From Paraburkholderia sartisoli (lineage in GTDB: Bacteria; Pseudomonadota; Gammaproteobacteria; Burkholderiales; Burkholderiaceae), in assembly GCF_900107685.1 (NCBI RefSeq), contig NZ_FNRQ01000001.1, forward strand, positions 744,001 through 808,000: a DNA stretch of 64,000 nucleotides, written 5' to 3'. The notes beneath the pieces are model-generated. The model saw only the letters and a program-made list of their open reading frames with translations. It made no database searches and was not told where the DNA came from. The translations under genes and the position numbers were made by a program. Positions 9,337-20,122 of the stretch are shown in pieces (positions within the stretch are counted from its first letter, which is position 1; every line of letters starts with the position of its first letter).

Positions 9337-10452
9337 ATGACATCGCAATTCGGTCCTTCCTATGTGCGCGACATCGCGCCTTACGTCGCTGGCAAACCGA
9401 TTTCGGAAGTCGCCCGCGAGTTCGGCCTCGATGAAGCGCGCATCGTGAAGCTCGCGTCGAACGAAAACCCGCTCGGCATGCCCGAATCGGCGAAGCAGGC
9501 GATGGTGAAAGCCGCGAACGAGCTGGGCCGCTACCCGGATTCGAACGCGTTTGAACTGAAGGCCGCACTGGCCGCGCGCCATGACGTACCCGCCGACTGG
9601 ATCACGCTGGGTAACGGCAGCAACGACATCCTCGAAATCGCGGCGCATGCGATCGTCGAGAAGGGCCAGTCGGTCGTCTACGCGCAGTATTCGTTCGCCG
9701 TCTACGCGCTGGCTACGCAAGGCCTCGGCGCGCGCGCGATCGTCGTGCCGGCCGTGAAGTACGGTCACGATCTCGACGCGATGCTCGCCGCGATCACCGC
9801 CGATACGCGGCTGATTTTCGTCGCGAACCCGAACAATCCGACGGGCACGTATATCGAAGGCCCGGCGCTCGAAGCGTTTCTCGACAAGGTGCCGCGCGAC
9901 GTCGTCGTGGTGCTCGACGAGGCGTACACGGAGTACCTCGCGCCGCAAAAACGCTACGACTCGATCGCGTGGGTGCGCCGCTATCCGAACCTGCTCGTGT
10001 CGCGCACGTTCTCGAAGGCGTATGGCCTCGCTGGTCTGCGCGTCGGTTTTGCCATTGCGCAGCCGGAACTGACCGATCTGCTGAACCGTCTGCGCCAGCC
10101 GTTCAACGTGAACACGCTCGCCCAGGCGGCCGCGATCGCCGCGCTGAACGACAAGGCGTTTCTCGAAGAAAGCGCCGCGCTGAATGCAAAGGGCTATCGC
10201 GTGCTGACCGAAGCGTTCGGGCGGCTCGGTCTCGAGTATGTGCCGTCGGACGGCAACTTCGTGCTGGTGCGTGTCGGCAGCGACGACAACGCCGGCAACC
10301 GCGTGAACCTTGGCTTGCTGAAGCAGGGCGTGATCGTGCGTCCGGTCGGCAACTACGGTTTGCCGCAGTGGCTGCGCGTCACGATCGGCCTGCAGGCTGA
10401 AAACGAGGCGTTCATCGCGGCGCTCGAAAAAACTCTCGCCGCCGCTAGCTGA
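9337..10452 (+). CDS. hisC: Histidinol-phosphate / aromatic aminotransferase
   Basis: This is a 371-residue class I/II PLP aminotransferase of the HisC family. The Asn/Pro segment FVANPNNPTGTY, the Asp-Glu-Ala-Tyr of VVVLDEAYTEYL and the PLP lysine in SRTFSKAYGLAGLRVGF are all present. It lies between pheA and tyrA rather than in a his operon. That suggests it serves as (or doubles as) the aromatic aminotransferase finishing phenylalanine and tyrosine synthesis; Burkholderia usually carry a second hisC elsewhere. The substrate assignment is inference from context. Confidence 0.93.
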   Translation: MTSQFGPSYVRDIAPYVAGKPISEVAREFGLDEARIVKLASNENPLGMPESAKQAMVKAANELGRYPDSNAFELKAALAARHDVPADWITLGNGSNDILEIAAHAIVEKGQSVVYAQYSFAVYALATQGLGARAIVVPAVKYGHDLDAMLAAITADTRLIFVANPNNPTGTYIEGPALEAFLDKVPRDVVVVLDEAYTEYLAPQKRYDSIAWVRRYPNLLVSRTFSKAYGLAGLRVGFAIAQPELTDLLNRLRQPFNVNTLAQAAAIAALNDKAFLEESAALNAKGYRVLTEAFGRLGLEYVPSDGNFVLVRVGSDDNAGNRVNLGLLKQGVIVRPVGNYGLPQWLRVTIGLQAENEAFIAALEKTLAAAS

Positions 10453-10497
10453 GCGGTTCGACCCGTTACCGCGCGCCGTTCCAGGCGCGCTTTTTCT

Positions 10498-11439
10498 GTG
10501 ACCGCCGTGGCCGCGTTTTCCTTTAACAAACTGGTGATTTTTGGGGTCGGCCTGATCGGCGGATCGCTTGCGCGCGCGTTGCGCGAACGCGGCGGCGTGT
10601 CGGGCGCGCGAAGCGTGACCGGCGTGGGCCGTTCGGCGGCATCGACGGCGCGCGCGCTGGAGCTCGGCGTGATCGATGCAACCGCCGCGCTCGCCGACGA
10701 TGCGGCGTTGCGCGCGGCGCTTGCCGGCGCCGACTTCGTGCTGCTGGCAGCACCGGTTGCTCAGACCCAGTCGCTGCTGGAGCGCATCGCGCCGTTCCTC
10801 GACGACGCCACTGTCATCACGGACGCCGGCAGCACGAAGTCCGACGTGGTGGCGGCCGCGCGTGCGGCACTCGGTGCGCGCATCGGCCAGTTCGTGCCGG
10901 GGCATCCGGTTGCCGGCCGCGAATCGAGCGGCGTGGACGCCGCCCTGCCGGATCTGTACGTCGGCCGCAATGTCGTGCTGTGCCCGTTGCCGGAAAACGA
11001 TCCGCAGGCGGTGGAGCGCGTCGCGGCGATGTGGCGTGCAACCGGCACGAGCGTGTCGAACATGTCGCCGGAGCAGCACGACCGCGTGCTCGCTTCGGTG
11101 AGCCATCTGCCGCATGTGCTGTCGTTCGCGCTCGTCGAGCAGATTCTGAATTCGCCGGACGCCGCGCTGAAGTTTTCGCTCGCCGCCGGCGGCTTTCGCG
11201 ATTTCACGCGGATCGCGGCGTCGAGTCCGGAAATGTGGCGCGACATCTGCGTGGCGAACCGCGCCGCGCTGCTGGAAGAACTCGACGACTACATGGCCGT
11301 GCTGACGCGCCTGCGCGCCGCAATCGAAGCCGGTGATGGCGCCGCGCTCGAAGCCGTCTTCGCCCGCTCGCGCGTGGCGCGAACCGAATGGCAGGAACGC
11401 GGCGGCGCGAAAATCTCCGCCGGCGACGCCTCGAAATAA
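10498..11439 (+). CDS. tyrA: Prephenate dehydrogenase
   Basis: TyrA oxidatively decarboxylates prephenate to 4-hydroxyphenylpyruvate for tyrosine. The GTG at 10498 is chosen because the nucleotide-binding loop [17 protein letters not shown] follows 11 residues later and no ATG is available. The product is 313 residues. The [11 protein letters not shown] motif and the catalytic His in [14 protein letters not shown] are present. It is a stand-alone dehydrogenase without a fused mutase, matching the PheA-borne mutase next door. Its stop lies 13 bp before the aroA start, so translation is probably coupled. Confidence 0.95.
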   Translation: MTAVAAFSFNKLVIFGVGLIGGSLARALRERGGVSGARSVTGVGRSAASTARALELGVIDATAALADDAALRAALAGADFVLLAAPVAQTQSLLERIAPFLDDATVITDAGSTKSDVVAAARAALGARIGQFVPGHPVAGRESSGVDAALPDLYVGRNVVLCPLPENDPQAVERVAAMWRATGTSVSNMSPEQHDRVLASVSHLPHVLSFALVEQILNSPDAALKFSLAAGGFRDFTRIAASSPEMWRDICVANRAALLEELDDYMAVLTRLRAAIEAGDGAALEAVFARSRVARTEWQERGGAKISAGDASK

Positions 11440-11452
11440 CAGGACACACTTC

Positions 11453-12757
11453 ATGGAACATCTCGATCTCGGACCTTTTTCCCATGCGTCCGGCACGATC
11501 CGCCTGCCGGGCTCGAAGAGCATTTCGAACCGCGTGCTGCTGCTGGCTTCGCTCGCCGAAGGCGAAACGACGATCACGAACCTGCTCGACTCCGACGACA
11601 CGCGCGTGATGCTGGCCGCGCTCGAGCAACTCGGCGTGAAGCTCAAGCGCGACGGCGACACCTGCGTGGTCACCGGCACGCGCGGCGCGTTCACGGCGAA
11701 GACGGCCGACCTGTTCCTTGGCAACGCCGGCACGGCGGTGCGTCCGCTGACGGCGGCGCTGGCCGTGCAGGGCGGCGATTACCGCGTGCATGGCGTGCCG
11801 CGCATGCACGAGAGGCCGATCGGCGATCTGGTCGACGGCCTGCGACAGATCGGCGCGAGGATCGACTACGAGGAAAACGAAGGCTATCCGCCGCTGCGCA
11901 TCCGTGCCGGCGACATCGCCGCGGAAACGCCGATCCGCGTGCGCGGCGATGTCTCGAGCCAGTTCCTGACCGCCTTGCTGATGACGCTGCCGCTTCTGAA
12001 AACGGAGAGCGGCGTGACGATCGTCGACGTCGAGGGTGAGCTGATTTCGAAGCCCTACATCGACATCACGATCAAGCTGATGGCGCGCTTTGGCATCGAG
12101 GTCGAGCGGCTCGGATGGCAGCGCTTCACGGTGCCGTCCGGCAGGCGCTACCAGTCGCCGGGGCGGATCATGGTGGAAGGCGACGCGTCGTCGGCGTCGT
12201 ATTTTCTCGCGGCCGGTGCGCTCGGCGGCGGCCCGCTGCGGGTGGAAGGCGTCGGACGGGCGAGCATCCAGGGCGACGTCGGCTTTGCGAACGCGCTGAT
12301 GCGCATGGGCGCGAACGTGTCGATGGGCGACGACTGGATCGAGGTGCGCGGCATCGGCAACGATCACGGCAAGCTCGACCCGATCGACATGGACTTCAAC
12401 CTGATCCCGGACGCGGCCATGACGATTGCCGTGGCCGCGCTTTTCGCCGACGGCACGAGCACGCTGCGCAACATCGCCAGCTGGCGCGTGAAGGAAACCG
12501 ACCGGATCGCCGCGATGGCGACCGAACTGCGCAAGGTCGGCGCGAAGGTGGAGGAGGGCGAAGACTACCTCGTCGTCACGCCGCCCGCGAAGCTGACGCC
12601 GAACGCCGCCATCGATACGTACGACGACCACCGGATGGCCATGTGCTTCTCGCTGGTGAGCCTCGGCGGCGTGCCGGTGCGCATCAACGATCCGAAGTGC
12701 GTCGGCAAGACGTTCCCCGACTATTTCGCGCGCTTCATGGCGCTCGCCCAACCCTGA
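11453..12757 (+). CDS. aroA: 3-phosphoshikimate 1-carboxyvinyltransferase (EPSP synthase)
   Basis: AroA joins shikimate-3-phosphate and phosphoenolpyruvate, the sixth step of the shikimate pathway. The start at MEHLDLGPF (11453) is chosen since upstream in-frame codons lie inside tyrA. The product has 434 residues. The substrate motifs [18 protein letters not shown] and [15 protein letters not shown], and the later [11 protein letters not shown] and GKTFPDYF, are intact. The GNAGTAVRP form is that of glyphosate-sensitive class I enzymes. It is transcribed with tyrA and followed 46 bp later by cmk. Confidence 0.97.
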   Translation: MEHLDLGPFSHASGTIRLPGSKSISNRVLLLASLAEGETTITNLLDSDDTRVMLAALEQLGVKLKRDGDTCVVTGTRGAFTAKTADLFLGNAGTAVRPLTAALAVQGGDYRVHGVPRMHERPIGDLVDGLRQIGARIDYEENEGYPPLRIRAGDIAAETPIRVRGDVSSQFLTALLMTLPLLKTESGVTIVDVEGELISKPYIDITIKLMARFGIEVERLGWQRFTVPSGRRYQSPGRIMVEGDASSASYFLAAGALGGGPLRVEGVGRASIQGDVGFANALMRMGANVSMGDDWIEVRGIGNDHGKLDPIDMDFNLIPDAAMTIAVAALFADGTSTLRNIASWRVKETDRIAAMATELRKVGAKVEEGEDYLVVTPPAKLTPNAAIDTYDDHRMAMCFSLVSLGGVPVRINDPKCVGKTFPDYFARFMALAQP

Positions 12758-12803
12758 CGACGAATACCGAATTGATCCCCTTCGACCTGACGCGCGACCC
12801 TAG

Positions 12804-13490
12804 ATGAAACCGATCCGTCCCTTTCACCAGACGCCTGTCATCACGATCGACGGCCCGACCGCCTCCGGCAAGGGCACCGTCGCCGCGCTGGTTGCCGCGC
12901 ACCTTGGCTTTCACCTGCTGGACAGCGGCGCGCTGTACCGGCTGGCCGCGCTGGCGAGCCTGCGCTACGCCATCCAGACCGACGACGCCGATGCGCTGGC
13001 CGCGTTGATCAACGACCTGCACATCACGTTCCGCGAAGGGCTTGCGCAGCTCGACGGCGTGGACGTTTCCGCCGAAATCCGCAAGGAAGAGATCGGCAAC
13101 CGGGCTTCGGCGATCGCGGTTCACGCGCCCGTGCGGGCCGCGCTGGTGGCACGCCAGCGGGCGTTTCGCAAGGAACCGGGGCTGGTCGCCGACGGCCGCG
13201 ACATGGGCACGGTAATCTTCCAGGACGCAACGCTGAAGGTGTTCCTGACCGCCAGCGCGGAGGCCCGCGCCGCGCGACGGTATAAGCAATTGATCCAAAA
13301 AGGAATTTCTGCTAATATAGATGACTTGCTCCGGGATTTGCGCGAGCGCGACGAACGCGATAGTCAGCGCGCGGCTGCGCCGCTCAAGCCCGCGGCGGAC
13401 GCAAGGCTTCTGGATACCTCGTCGCTTTCGGTCGACCAGACGGTCGAACAGGTGGTGCAGTGGTACCAGAGCGTAGTGGTGAAAAGTTAG
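12804..13490 (+). CDS. cmk: Cytidylate kinase
   Basis: It phosphorylates CMP and dCMP. The 228-residue protein has the P-loop [15 protein letters not shown], the substrate motif [13 protein letters not shown], the Gly-Arg-Asp of [15 protein letters not shown], and the lid [10 protein letters not shown]. The stretch coding for roughly residues 163-172 (13290-13318) is unusually AT-rich and contains a near-consensus promoter for the downstream rpsA. cmk immediately before rpsA is a conserved bacterial order. Confidence 0.96.
   Translation: MKPIRPFHQTPVITIDGPTASGKGTVAALVAAHLGFHLLDSGALYRLAALASLRYAIQTDDADALAALINDLHITFREGLAQLDGVDVSAEIRKEEIGNRASAIAVHAPVRAALVARQRAFRKEPGLVADGRDMGTVIFQDATLKVFLTASAEARAARRYKQLIQKGISANIDDLLRDLRERDERDSQRAAAPLKPAADARLLDTSSLSVDQTVEQVVQWYQSVVVKS
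13290..13318 (+). promoter_or_regulatory. Predicted sigma-70 promoter inside cmk, for rpsA
   Basis: TTGATC (-35) and TAATAT (-10) are separated by exactly 17 bp in a local AT-rich patch within otherwise GC-rich coding sequence. It points at rpsA, with a predicted start near 13325 and a leader of about 340 nt. In Escherichia coli rpsA promoters also lie within cmk, which fits. Confidence 0.65.
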
Positions 13491-13528
13491 TCAAAGCAGT
13501 TTGCCGTTGATTGTGTAGTGCAGTAGGT

Positions 13529-13556
13529 GCTTCGCGATAGGCGCGAAGCGTGTTTT
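13529..13556 (+). terminator. Hairpin with short T run between cmk and rpsA
   Basis: GCTTCGCG and CGCGAAGC form a perfect 8-bp stem with loop ATAGG, followed by GTGTTTT. It could be a weak terminator for the aroA-cmk transcript or, as it also lies in the rpsA leader, part of the structure through which S1 controls its own translation. Confidence 0.5.
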
Positions 13557-13663
13557 AACCCCTTAACCCCGCGTGGCATTCGTATTTTTGCCCTGTTCGC
13601 CCAGCGAATTCGCTGGCCATTCCGGCCGGCAGGCAGCGCGAAAACCCGCAACTTCTGATTTTT

Positions 13664-15379
13664 ATGTCCGACCTGCAAACCTCTACCCCGAATACCGAAT
13701 CTTTTGCGGCTCTGTTCGAAGAGTCGCTGACCAAGCAGGACATGCGCGCTGGCGAAGTGATCTCCGCCGAAGTCGTGCGTGTCGACCACAACTTCGTGGT
13801 CGTGAATGCTGGTCTCAAGTCCGAAGCCTACATCCCGCTCGAAGAGTTCCTGAACGACGCGGGCGAGGTAGAAGTGCAGGCGGGCGACTTCGTTTCCGTC
13901 GCGATCGACGCGCTGGAAAACGGCTATGGCGACACGATCCTGTCGCGCGACAAGGCGAAGCGTCTGGCTTCGTGGCTGTCGCTGGAAAAGGCTCTCGACA
14001 ACAACGAACTCGTGACCGGCACGATCACGGGCAAGGTCAAGGGCGGCATGACCGTCATGGTCAATGGCATCCGCGCGTTCCTGCCGGGTTCGCTGGTTGA
14101 CACGCGTCCGGTCAAGGACACGACCCCGTACGAAGGCAAGACCCTCGAATTCCGCGTCATCAAGCTCGACCGCAAGCGTAACAACGTCGTGCTGTCGCGC
14201 CGTGCCGTGATCGAAGCCACGCAAGGCGAAGAGCGCGCAAAGCTGCTCGAGACGCTGAAGGAAGGCGCGATCGTGGAAGGCGTGGTGAAGAACATCACCG
14301 ATTACGGCGCGTTCGTGGACCTCGGCGGTATCGACGGCCTGCTGCACATCACCGACATCGCATGGCGTCGTGTGCGTCACCCGAGCGAAGTGCTGTCGGT
14401 TGGCCAGGAAGTCACCGCGAAGATCCTCAAGTTCGATCAGGAAAAGAACCGCGTTTCGCTGGGCATCAAGCAACTCGGCGACGATCCGTGGGAAGGCATT
14501 TCCCGCCGTTACCCGTCGGGCACGCGCCTGTTCGGCAAGGTCACGAACATCACCGACTACGGCGCATTCGTCGAAGTCGAATCGGGCATCGAAGGCCTGG
14601 TTCACGTGTCGGAAATGGACTGGACGAACAAGAACGTTGCACCGTCGAAGGTTGTGCAACTGGGCGACGAAGTCGAAGTCATGGTTCTCGAAATCGACGA
14701 AGACCGTCGCCGTATCAGCCTCGGCATGAAGCAATGCAAGCCGAACCCGTGGGACGACTTCAGCCGCAACTTCAAGAAGGGCGACAAGCTGCAAGGCGCA
14801 ATCAAGTCGATCACCGACTTCGGCGTCTTCATCGGTCTGCCGGGCGGCATCGACGGTCTGGTTCACCTGTCGGACCTGTCGTGGAGCGAAACCGGCGAAG
14901 AAGCCGTTCGCAAGTACAAGAAGGGCGACGAAGTCGAAGCCATCGTTCTCGGCATCGACGTCGAGAAGGAACGCATTTCGCTGGGTATCAAGCAACTCGA
15001 AGGCGACCCGTTCAGCAACTTCGTTGCGATGAACGACAAGGGTTCGATCGTCGACGGCGTGGTCAAGACGGTGGATGCGAAGGGCGCAGTGGTTCAGTTG
15101 TCGGCGGAAGTCGAAGGCTATCTGCGCGCTTCGGAACTGTCGCAAGACCGCGTGGAAGATGCACGCAACGTCCTGAAGGACGGCGACAAGGTCAATGCGA
15201 TGATCATCAACATCGACCGCAAGTCGCGTGGCATCAACCTGTCGATCAAGGCCAAGGATTCGGCAGAGCAACAGGAAGCGATCCGCGGCCTGGCTTCGTC
15301 GGATTCGAGCTCGGCTGCAACCGGCACGACGAACCTCGGCGCGCTGCTGAAGGCCAAGCTCGACGGCCAGAACCAGTAA
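13664..15379 (+). CDS. rpsA: 30S ribosomal protein S1
   Basis: S1 binds mRNA on the small subunit and helps initiation on structured or weak leaders. The 571-residue product contains six S1 RNA-binding repeats; the later four are easy to see by the recurring [21 protein letters not shown] / [19 protein letters not shown] pattern with I-S-L-G-I-K-Q after each. The start [22 protein letters not shown] is typical of Burkholderiales. Codon use is strongly biased, as expected for a highly expressed gene. ihfB follows after 22 bp, as in most proteobacteria. Confidence 0.98.
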   Translation: MSDLQTSTPNTESFAALFEESLTKQDMRAGEVISAEVVRVDHNFVVVNAGLKSEAYIPLEEFLNDAGEVEVQAGDFVSVAIDALENGYGDTILSRDKAKRLASWLSLEKALDNNELVTGTITGKVKGGMTVMVNGIRAFLPGSLVDTRPVKDTTPYEGKTLEFRVIKLDRKRNNVVLSRRAVIEATQGEERAKLLETLKEGAIVEGVVKNITDYGAFVDLGGIDGLLHITDIAWRRVRHPSEVLSVGQEVTAKILKFDQEKNRVSLGIKQLGDDPWEGISRRYPSGTRLFGKVTNITDYGAFVEVESGIEGLVHVSEMDWTNKNVAPSKVVQLGDEVEVMVLEIDEDRRRISLGMKQCKPNPWDDFSRNFKKGDKLQGAIKSITDFGVFIGLPGGIDGLVHLSDLSWSETGEEAVRKYKKGDEVEAIVLGIDVEKERISLGIKQLEGDPFSNFVAMNDKGSIVDGVVKTVDAKGAVVQLSAEVEGYLRASELSQDRVEDARNVLKDGDKVNAMIINIDRKSRGINLSIKAKDSAEQQEAIRGLASSDSSSAATGTTNLGALLKAKLDGQNQ

Positions 15380-15401
15380 GCCTTAAGAGGTCTGCTGCAG
15401 T

Positions 15402-15725
15402 ATGACCAAATCGGAATTGGTCGCCCAGCTGGCTACGCGATTTCCGCAGCTTGTACTCAAAGATGCGGATTTCGCGGTGAAGACGATGCTTGATGCGATG
15501 TCGGAGGCGCTTGCCAACGGTCATCGCATTGAAATTCGTGGCTTCGGCAGCTTCGGCTTGAACCGTCGTCCTTCCCGCGTCGGACGCAATCCGAAATCGG
15601 GCGAAAAGGTGCTGGTACCTGAGAAGTACGTACCGCACTTCAAGCCTGGCAAGGAATTGCGCGAACGCGTCGATGGTCGCGCGGGCGAGCCGTTGAAAGC
15701 CGAGTCGCCGGACGACGATCTGTGA
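15402..15725 (+). CDS. ihfB: Integration host factor beta subunit
   Basis: IhfB is half of the IHF heterodimer that bends DNA sharply at specific sites. IHF commonly assists sigma-54 promoters such as the one at 58441. The 107-residue protein has the HU/IHF fold with [11 protein letters not shown], the beta-arm region [28 protein letters not shown], and [14 protein letters not shown]. The C-terminal tail (about 13 acidic residues) exceeds that of E. coli IHF-beta. AAGAGG precedes the ATG, and a terminator follows. Confidence 0.97.
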   Translation: MTKSELVAQLATRFPQLVLKDADFAVKTMLDAMSEALANGHRIEIRGFGSFGLNRRPSRVGRNPKSGEKVLVPEKYVPHFKPGKELRERVDGRAGEPLKAESPDDDL

Positions 15726-15770
15726 GATTGAGCAGCGTCGTCGGTGTCCAGTGCAGACGGCAAAGACCAG

Positions 15771-15799
15771 AAAAAGCGCCTTCGGGCGCTTTTTTTTCG
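15771..15799 (+). terminator. Rho-independent terminator after ihfB
   Basis: AAAAAGCGCC-TTCG-GGCGCTTTTTTTT is a compact stem with a UUCG-type tetraloop and eight T residues, 46 bp after the ihfB stop. It closes the rpsA-ihfB unit. Confidence 0.92.
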
Positions 15800-15945
15800 T
15801 CTGTCCCGTTCGTCATTCCCCTGTGGTTCGCGCCTCACGGGGAATGCTTCATTTACAATACGGGTCACTTCGGCGCGGGCAATTCCGTGGCGCGACGCGT
15901 CATCAGGCCGGCGTCATCCCGCAACTGCCGTCAAGAGACATATTC

Positions 15946-16239
15946 ATGAAATTTATCGTCTGGTTGATCCGCGTTCTGGTGTTCGTGTTGCTGCTGGTGC
16001 TCGCGTTCGCCAATACGCAACCCGCCACGCTGAATTTCCTCGCCGGTTATGCGTGGCAGGCGCCGCTGATCCTGGTCGGTCTCGCGTTCTTCGTCGTCGG
16101 GTTGCTGGCGGGTCTGTTGTCGTCGATGCCGGCCATGGTTCGCCTGCGGCTTGAAAACGGCCGTCTGAAACGCGAATTGCGCGCCGTGCGCGAGACGCCC
16201 GTGGTTGTCGAAGAACCGCCGCTGCCGCCGCTGATCTAG
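15946..16239 (+). CDS. lapA: LapA-family inner-membrane protein (DUF1049)
   Basis: This 97-residue protein has two transmembrane segments (residues 2-18 and about 35-60) with the Ala-Asn-Thr-Gln turn FANTQPATLNF between them, the DUF1049 signature. A charged C-terminal helix follows. In E. coli LapA is encoded with LapB and belongs to the envelope assembly group that tunes lipopolysaccharide synthesis. The start at MKFIVW (15946) is preferred; the in-frame codons back to 15751 run through the ihfB terminator and cannot be coding. Confidence 0.88.
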   Translation: MKFIVWLIRVLVFVLLLVLAFANTQPATLNFLAGYAWQAPLILVGLAFFVVGLLAGLLSSMPAMVRLRLENGRLKRELRAVRETPVVVEEPPLPPLI

Positions 16240-16305
16240 TTTTCTTCCTGCCGCGTGCGCGGTTTGCGCACGCTGGCGTTCAATTCCCACTTCCGAACAA
16301 TTCGC

Positions 16306-17481
16306 ATGGATCTGGATTTCTGGTGGCTACTCGCCATACCCGTCGCGTTCGCGTTGGGCTGGATGGCGGCGCGGTATGACCTCAAAACGCTGCTGTCCGA
16401 AAGCGCCAACCTTCCGCGTTCGTATTTTCGCGGCCTGAACTTCCTGCTGAACGAACAGCCGGACCAGGCCATCGATGCGTTCATCGAAGTCGTGAAGCTC
16501 GATCCTGAAACCATCGAGCTGCATTTCGCGCTGGGCAACCTGTTCCGGCGTCGCGGCGAGACCGAACGCGCGATCCGCGTGCATCAGAACCTGTTGAGCC
16601 GGGCGGATCTGCCTGTCACGGAGCGCGACCACGCGCTGTTCGAGCTGGGACAGGATTTCCTGAAGGCGGGCCTGCTCGATCGCGCGGAGGAGACGTTCCG
16701 TTCGCTCAAGTCGGGTGATTACGCGATGGGCGCACAGCGCGCGCTTCTCACGATCTATGGAATCGAGAAGGACTGGAACAAATCCATCGATACCGCGCGC
16801 CAGCTTGAAACGATGGGCTCGGAGCCGCTTGAAAAGGAAGTCGCGCAGTTTCATTGCGAGCTCGCGCAGGAAGCGCTGCAGCAGCAGGATGCGGAAGAGG
16901 CGCGCCGGCAACTCGGTCTCGCGCTGAAGGCGAATCCGCAGAGCGTGCGCGCGACGATCCTGTCTGGCGACGTCGATGCCGCGGGCGGCGCACAGGAAGC
17001 GGCGATCGCGCAGTGGCTGCATGTCGAGGCGCAGAATCCCGCGTATCTGCCGCTCGTCGCGGAAAAACTGCTGAAGGCCTATCAGGCGCTCGGCCGGGGT
17101 GAAGAGGGCGCGGATCTGATGGCCACGTGGATCGACCGCTATCCGTCGAACGATCTGCTCGACGCCGCGTACCAGCATGTCGCCGCGTTGCGTGGCCCGG
17201 AGGCGGCGCACGCGCTGGCGCGGGCGCAGATGCAGAAGTCGCCGAATCTGGCGGGCATGACGCGTCTGCTCGAAGCGCAGCAGTCCACGGCCGAAGAGCC
17301 GCGCCGCAGCGAGCTGGAACTGATGCGCACGTTGATCCGGCAGCGCACGAAGAACCTGCCGCGCTACACGTGCCAGAATTGCGGATTCCGGGCGCGCCTT
17401 TTCTACTGGCAATGCCCGGGCTGTAGCGGTTGGGAAACCTATGCGCCGCGCCGGGTCGAGCCGATCACCGCGCCGAACTGA
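16306..17481 (+). CDS. lapB: Lipopolysaccharide assembly protein LapB
   Basis: LapB (YciM) is an inner-membrane-anchored protein that presents LpxC to FtsH and so limits lipopolysaccharide synthesis. The start is set at MDLDFWWLLAIPVAF (16306), which gives the N-terminal membrane anchor; the product has 391 residues. TPR repeats fill the cytoplasmic part (for example EQPDQAIDAFIEVVKLDPE). The C-terminal rubredoxin-type zinc ribbon has two Cys-x-x-Cys pairs (YTCQNCGF and WQCPGCSGW). It lies 66 bp after lapA, and sugar-nucleotide and heptose genes follow, consistent with an envelope gene group. Confidence 0.93.
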   Translation: MDLDFWWLLAIPVAFALGWMAARYDLKTLLSESANLPRSYFRGLNFLLNEQPDQAIDAFIEVVKLDPETIELHFALGNLFRRRGETERAIRVHQNLLSRADLPVTERDHALFELGQDFLKAGLLDRAEETFRSLKSGDYAMGAQRALLTIYGIEKDWNKSIDTARQLETMGSEPLEKEVAQFHCELAQEALQQQDAEEARRQLGLALKANPQSVRATILSGDVDAAGGAQEAAIAQWLHVEAQNPAYLPLVAEKLLKAYQALGRGEEGADLMATWIDRYPSNDLLDAAYQHVAALRGPEAAHALARAQMQKSPNLAGMTRLLEAQQSTAEEPRRSELELMRTLIRQRTKNLPRYTCQNCGFRARLFYWQCPGCSGWETYAPRRVEPITAPN

Positions 17482-17667
17482 ATATCGGGCGCGGGTCTTC
17501 GACCTGGGCGACCGCCAGCGGCGCGGCGTCCGCCGTTAGAGGCGTCGCGCGCGCATGACGCGCAGCCGCTTCGCCGTGGCGCGATGGCTTGAACGGCGAC
17601 CGCTGCCCACCGTAACAACCGGGTTCGCGAGGCGAATCCATCACCGGAAACCATGACCGGAGCGCGT

Positions 17668-19083
17668 ATGAAAATCACTATTATCGGCACGGGCTATGTT
17701 GGCCTCGTCACGGGCGCGTGCCTCGCCGAAATCGGCAACGACGTGTTCTGCCTCGACGTCGACCAGCGCAAGATCGACATTCTCAATAGCGGCGGCGTGC
17801 CGATCCACGAGCCGGGCCTCCAGGAAATCATCGCGCGTACGCGCGCGGCCGGGCGCATCCAGTTTTCGACGGACGTCGAAGCGAGCGTCGCGCACGGCGA
17901 AGTGCAGTTCATCGCGGTCGGCACGCCGCCCGATGAAGACGGCTCGGCCGATCTGCAATACGTGCTCGAAGCGGCCCGCAATATCGGCCGCCACATGACG
18001 GCCTACAAGGTGATCGTCGATAAATCGACGGTGCCGGTCGGCACGGCCCAGCGCGTGCAGGGCGTGATCAACGAGGAACTCGCGAAACGGGGCCTTGCGG
18101 GCAGCGCGCAGCATCAATTCTCGGTGGTGTCGAATCCTGAGTTTCTGAAGGAAGGTGCCGCCGTCGACGACTTCATGCGCCCCGATCGCATCGTGCTCGG
18201 CAGCGACGACGACGAAGCCGGAATGCGCGCGCGCGAAAAGATGAAGCGCCTGTACGCGCCGTTCAACCGTAACCACGAACGCACGCTTTACATGGATGTC
18301 CGTTCGGCCGAATTCACGAAGTACGCGGCAAATGCGATGCTGGCCACGCGCATTTCGTTCATGAACGAAATGGCGAACCTGGCGGATCGCGTCGGCGCGG
18401 ATATCGAAGCGGTGCGTCGAGGTATCGGTTCGGACCCGCGTATCGGCTATCACTTTCTGTACGCCGGTTGTGGCTACGGCGGCTCGTGTTTTCCGAAGGA
18501 CGTGCAGGCGCTGATCCGCACGGCGGCCGAGACGGGCCCGGGCCTGCGCATTCTCGAAGCGGTCGAGGAAGTGAACCACGAGCAGAAGGAAGTGCTCGTG
18601 CGCAAGATCACCAAGATGCTCGGCAGCGACCTGACGGGCCGTACGTTCGCCGTCTGGGGTCTCGCGTTCAAGCCGAATACCGACGACATGCGCGAAGCAC
18701 CGAGCCGTCGCGTGATCGCCGATCTGCTCGCGCGCGGCGCGTCGGTGCGCGCGTACGATCCGGTCGCGGTGGACGAAGCGCGGCGCGTCTTCAACCTCGA
18801 TCTCGGTCATGAGCCCGCGCAACTCGCGCGGCTGCATTTCACCGCGACGCAGGACGAGACGCTCTCCGGCGCGGATGCCCTCGTGATCGTCACGGAATGG
18901 AAGGAGTTCAAGAGCCCGGATTTCGTCCATCTGAAGGCGGTGCTCAAGTCGCCGCTGATTTTCGATGGCCGCAACCTGTACGAACCCGAAGCGATGACCG
19001 AACTCGGCATCGACTATCACTCGATTGGACGTCCGCATGTCGAACTTTCCGAATCTACGGTCAACGCCTCATCCAATGCCTGA
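17668..19083 (+). CDS. ugd: UDP-glucose 6-dehydrogenase
   Basis: It oxidises UDP-glucose to UDP-glucuronate with two NAD, feeding exopolysaccharide and, in Burkholderia, the essential 4-amino-arabinose modification of lipid A. The start at [23 protein letters not shown] (17668) places the Rossmann loop at the N-terminus; product 471 residues. The catalytic cysteine lies in [18 protein letters not shown]. The middle segment [11 protein letters not shown] and the C-terminal [16 protein letters not shown] are conserved. Its end overlaps or abuts the hldA start, implying coupled translation. Confidence 0.95.
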   Translation: MKITIIGTGYVGLVTGACLAEIGNDVFCLDVDQRKIDILNSGGVPIHEPGLQEIIARTRAAGRIQFSTDVEASVAHGEVQFIAVGTPPDEDGSADLQYVLEAARNIGRHMTAYKVIVDKSTVPVGTAQRVQGVINEELAKRGLAGSAQHQFSVVSNPEFLKEGAAVDDFMRPDRIVLGSDDDEAGMRAREKMKRLYAPFNRNHERTLYMDVRSAEFTKYAANAMLATRISFMNEMANLADRVGADIEAVRRGIGSDPRIGYHFLYAGCGYGGSCFPKDVQALIRTAAETGPGLRILEAVEEVNHEQKEVLVRKITKMLGSDLTGRTFAVWGLAFKPNTDDMREAPSRRVIADLLARGASVRAYDPVAVDEARRVFNLDLGHEPAQLARLHFTATQDETLSGADALVIVTEWKEFKSPDFVHLKAVLKSPLIFDGRNLYEPEAMTELGIDYHSIGRPHVELSESTVNASSNA

Positions 19084-20038
19084 GCACGCCATGCCCATTC
19101 CCGATGTGGGTGTCGTCCCGCGCGCCCGGCTCGCGGGTGCCCGTGTTCTGGTGGTCGGCGACGTGATGCTGGATCGCTACTGGTTTGGCGACGTCAACCG
19201 CATTTCGCCTGAAGCGCCGGTGCCCGTCGTTCATGTGCAGAAGCAGGAAGACCGGCTGGGCGGCGCGGCGAACGTCGCGCGCAATGCGGTCGCGCTCGGT
19301 GCGCAGACGGGCCTCTTGTGCGTCGTCGGTCACGACGAGCCGGGCGAGCGCGTCGTGCAGTTGCTTCAGGATAGCGGCGTCGCGGCTCACCTCGAGCGCG
19401 ATCCGGCGCTCCTGACCACGATCAAGCTGCGCGTGCTTTCGCGTCAGCAGCAACTGCTGCGCGTCGATTTCGAGAACACGCCGGCGCATGAAATCCTGCT
19501 TGCGGGTCTCGCGCGCTTCGACGAACTGCTGCCCGCTCACGACGTGATCCTGATGTCGGATTACGCGAAGGGCGGTCTCACGCACGTGACGCAGATGATC
19601 GCGCACGCCCGCACGGCCGGCAAACCGGTGCTGGTCGACCCGAAGGGCGACGACTGGGAACGCTATCGCGGCGCCACGCTGATCACGCCGAACCGCGCGG
19701 AGCTGCGCGAGGTGGTCGGGCAGTGGAAGTCGGAGGATGACCTGCATGCGCGCGTGGCGGCGCTGCGCGCGTCGCTCGACTTCAAGGCGCTGCTGCTGAC
19801 GCGCTCGGAGGAGGGCATGACGCTCTTCACCGACGAAGGCGTGCTGCACGCTTTGGCCGATGCACGCGAAGTGTATGATGTCTCGGGTGCGGGCGACACC
19901 GTGATCGCCACGCTCGCCGTCATGCTCGGCGCGGGCCTGTCGCTCGTCGAAGCCGTCGGGCTCGCGAATCGCGCGGCCGGCATCGTGGTCGGCAAACTCG
20001 GCACTGCTACCGTCGACTACGACGAACTCTTTCAATGA
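19076..20038 (+). CDS. hldA: D-glycero-beta-D-manno-heptose-7-phosphate kinase
   Basis: This PfkB-family kinase adds the 1-phosphate to heptose-7-phosphate for the ADP-heptose of inner-core lipopolysaccharide. It corresponds to the N-terminal half of E. coli HldE; the adenylyltransferase half is absent, so a separate hldC should exist elsewhere. Motifs are [38 protein letters not shown] and the catalytic Asp in [13 protein letters not shown]. The start at 19076 overlaps ugd by 8 bp and gives 320 residues; the ATG at 19091 is an alternative, and a further upstream in-frame ATG at 19025 is less likely. Confidence 0.92.
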   Translation: MPEHAMPIPDVGVVPRARLAGARVLVVGDVMLDRYWFGDVNRISPEAPVPVVHVQKQEDRLGGAANVARNAVALGAQTGLLCVVGHDEPGERVVQLLQDSGVAAHLERDPALLTTIKLRVLSRQQQLLRVDFENTPAHEILLAGLARFDELLPAHDVILMSDYAKGGLTHVTQMIAHARTAGKPVLVDPKGDDWERYRGATLITPNRAELREVVGQWKSEDDLHARVAALRASLDFKALLLTRSEEGMTLFTDEGVLHALADAREVYDVSGAGDTVIATLAVMLGAGLSLVEAVGLANRAAGIVVGKLGTATVDYDELFQ

Positions 20039-20122
20039 TGTCGCGCATCGCCCGCCCCTCGCGTCCCGTCGCGAGGCCGGCGGCGGGTTGCGAAGGCTGA
20101 ACCTCATTTCCGCAGGACGACC

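Noticed and set aside
9331..11733. 800-codon frame antisense to hisC, tyrA and aroA
   Set aside because: It spans three well-identified genes on the other strand and has Arg-rich, domain-free translation.
13487..15271. 594-codon frame antisense to rpsA
   Set aside because: Shadow of rpsA; its apparent repetitiveness merely mirrors the S1 repeats.
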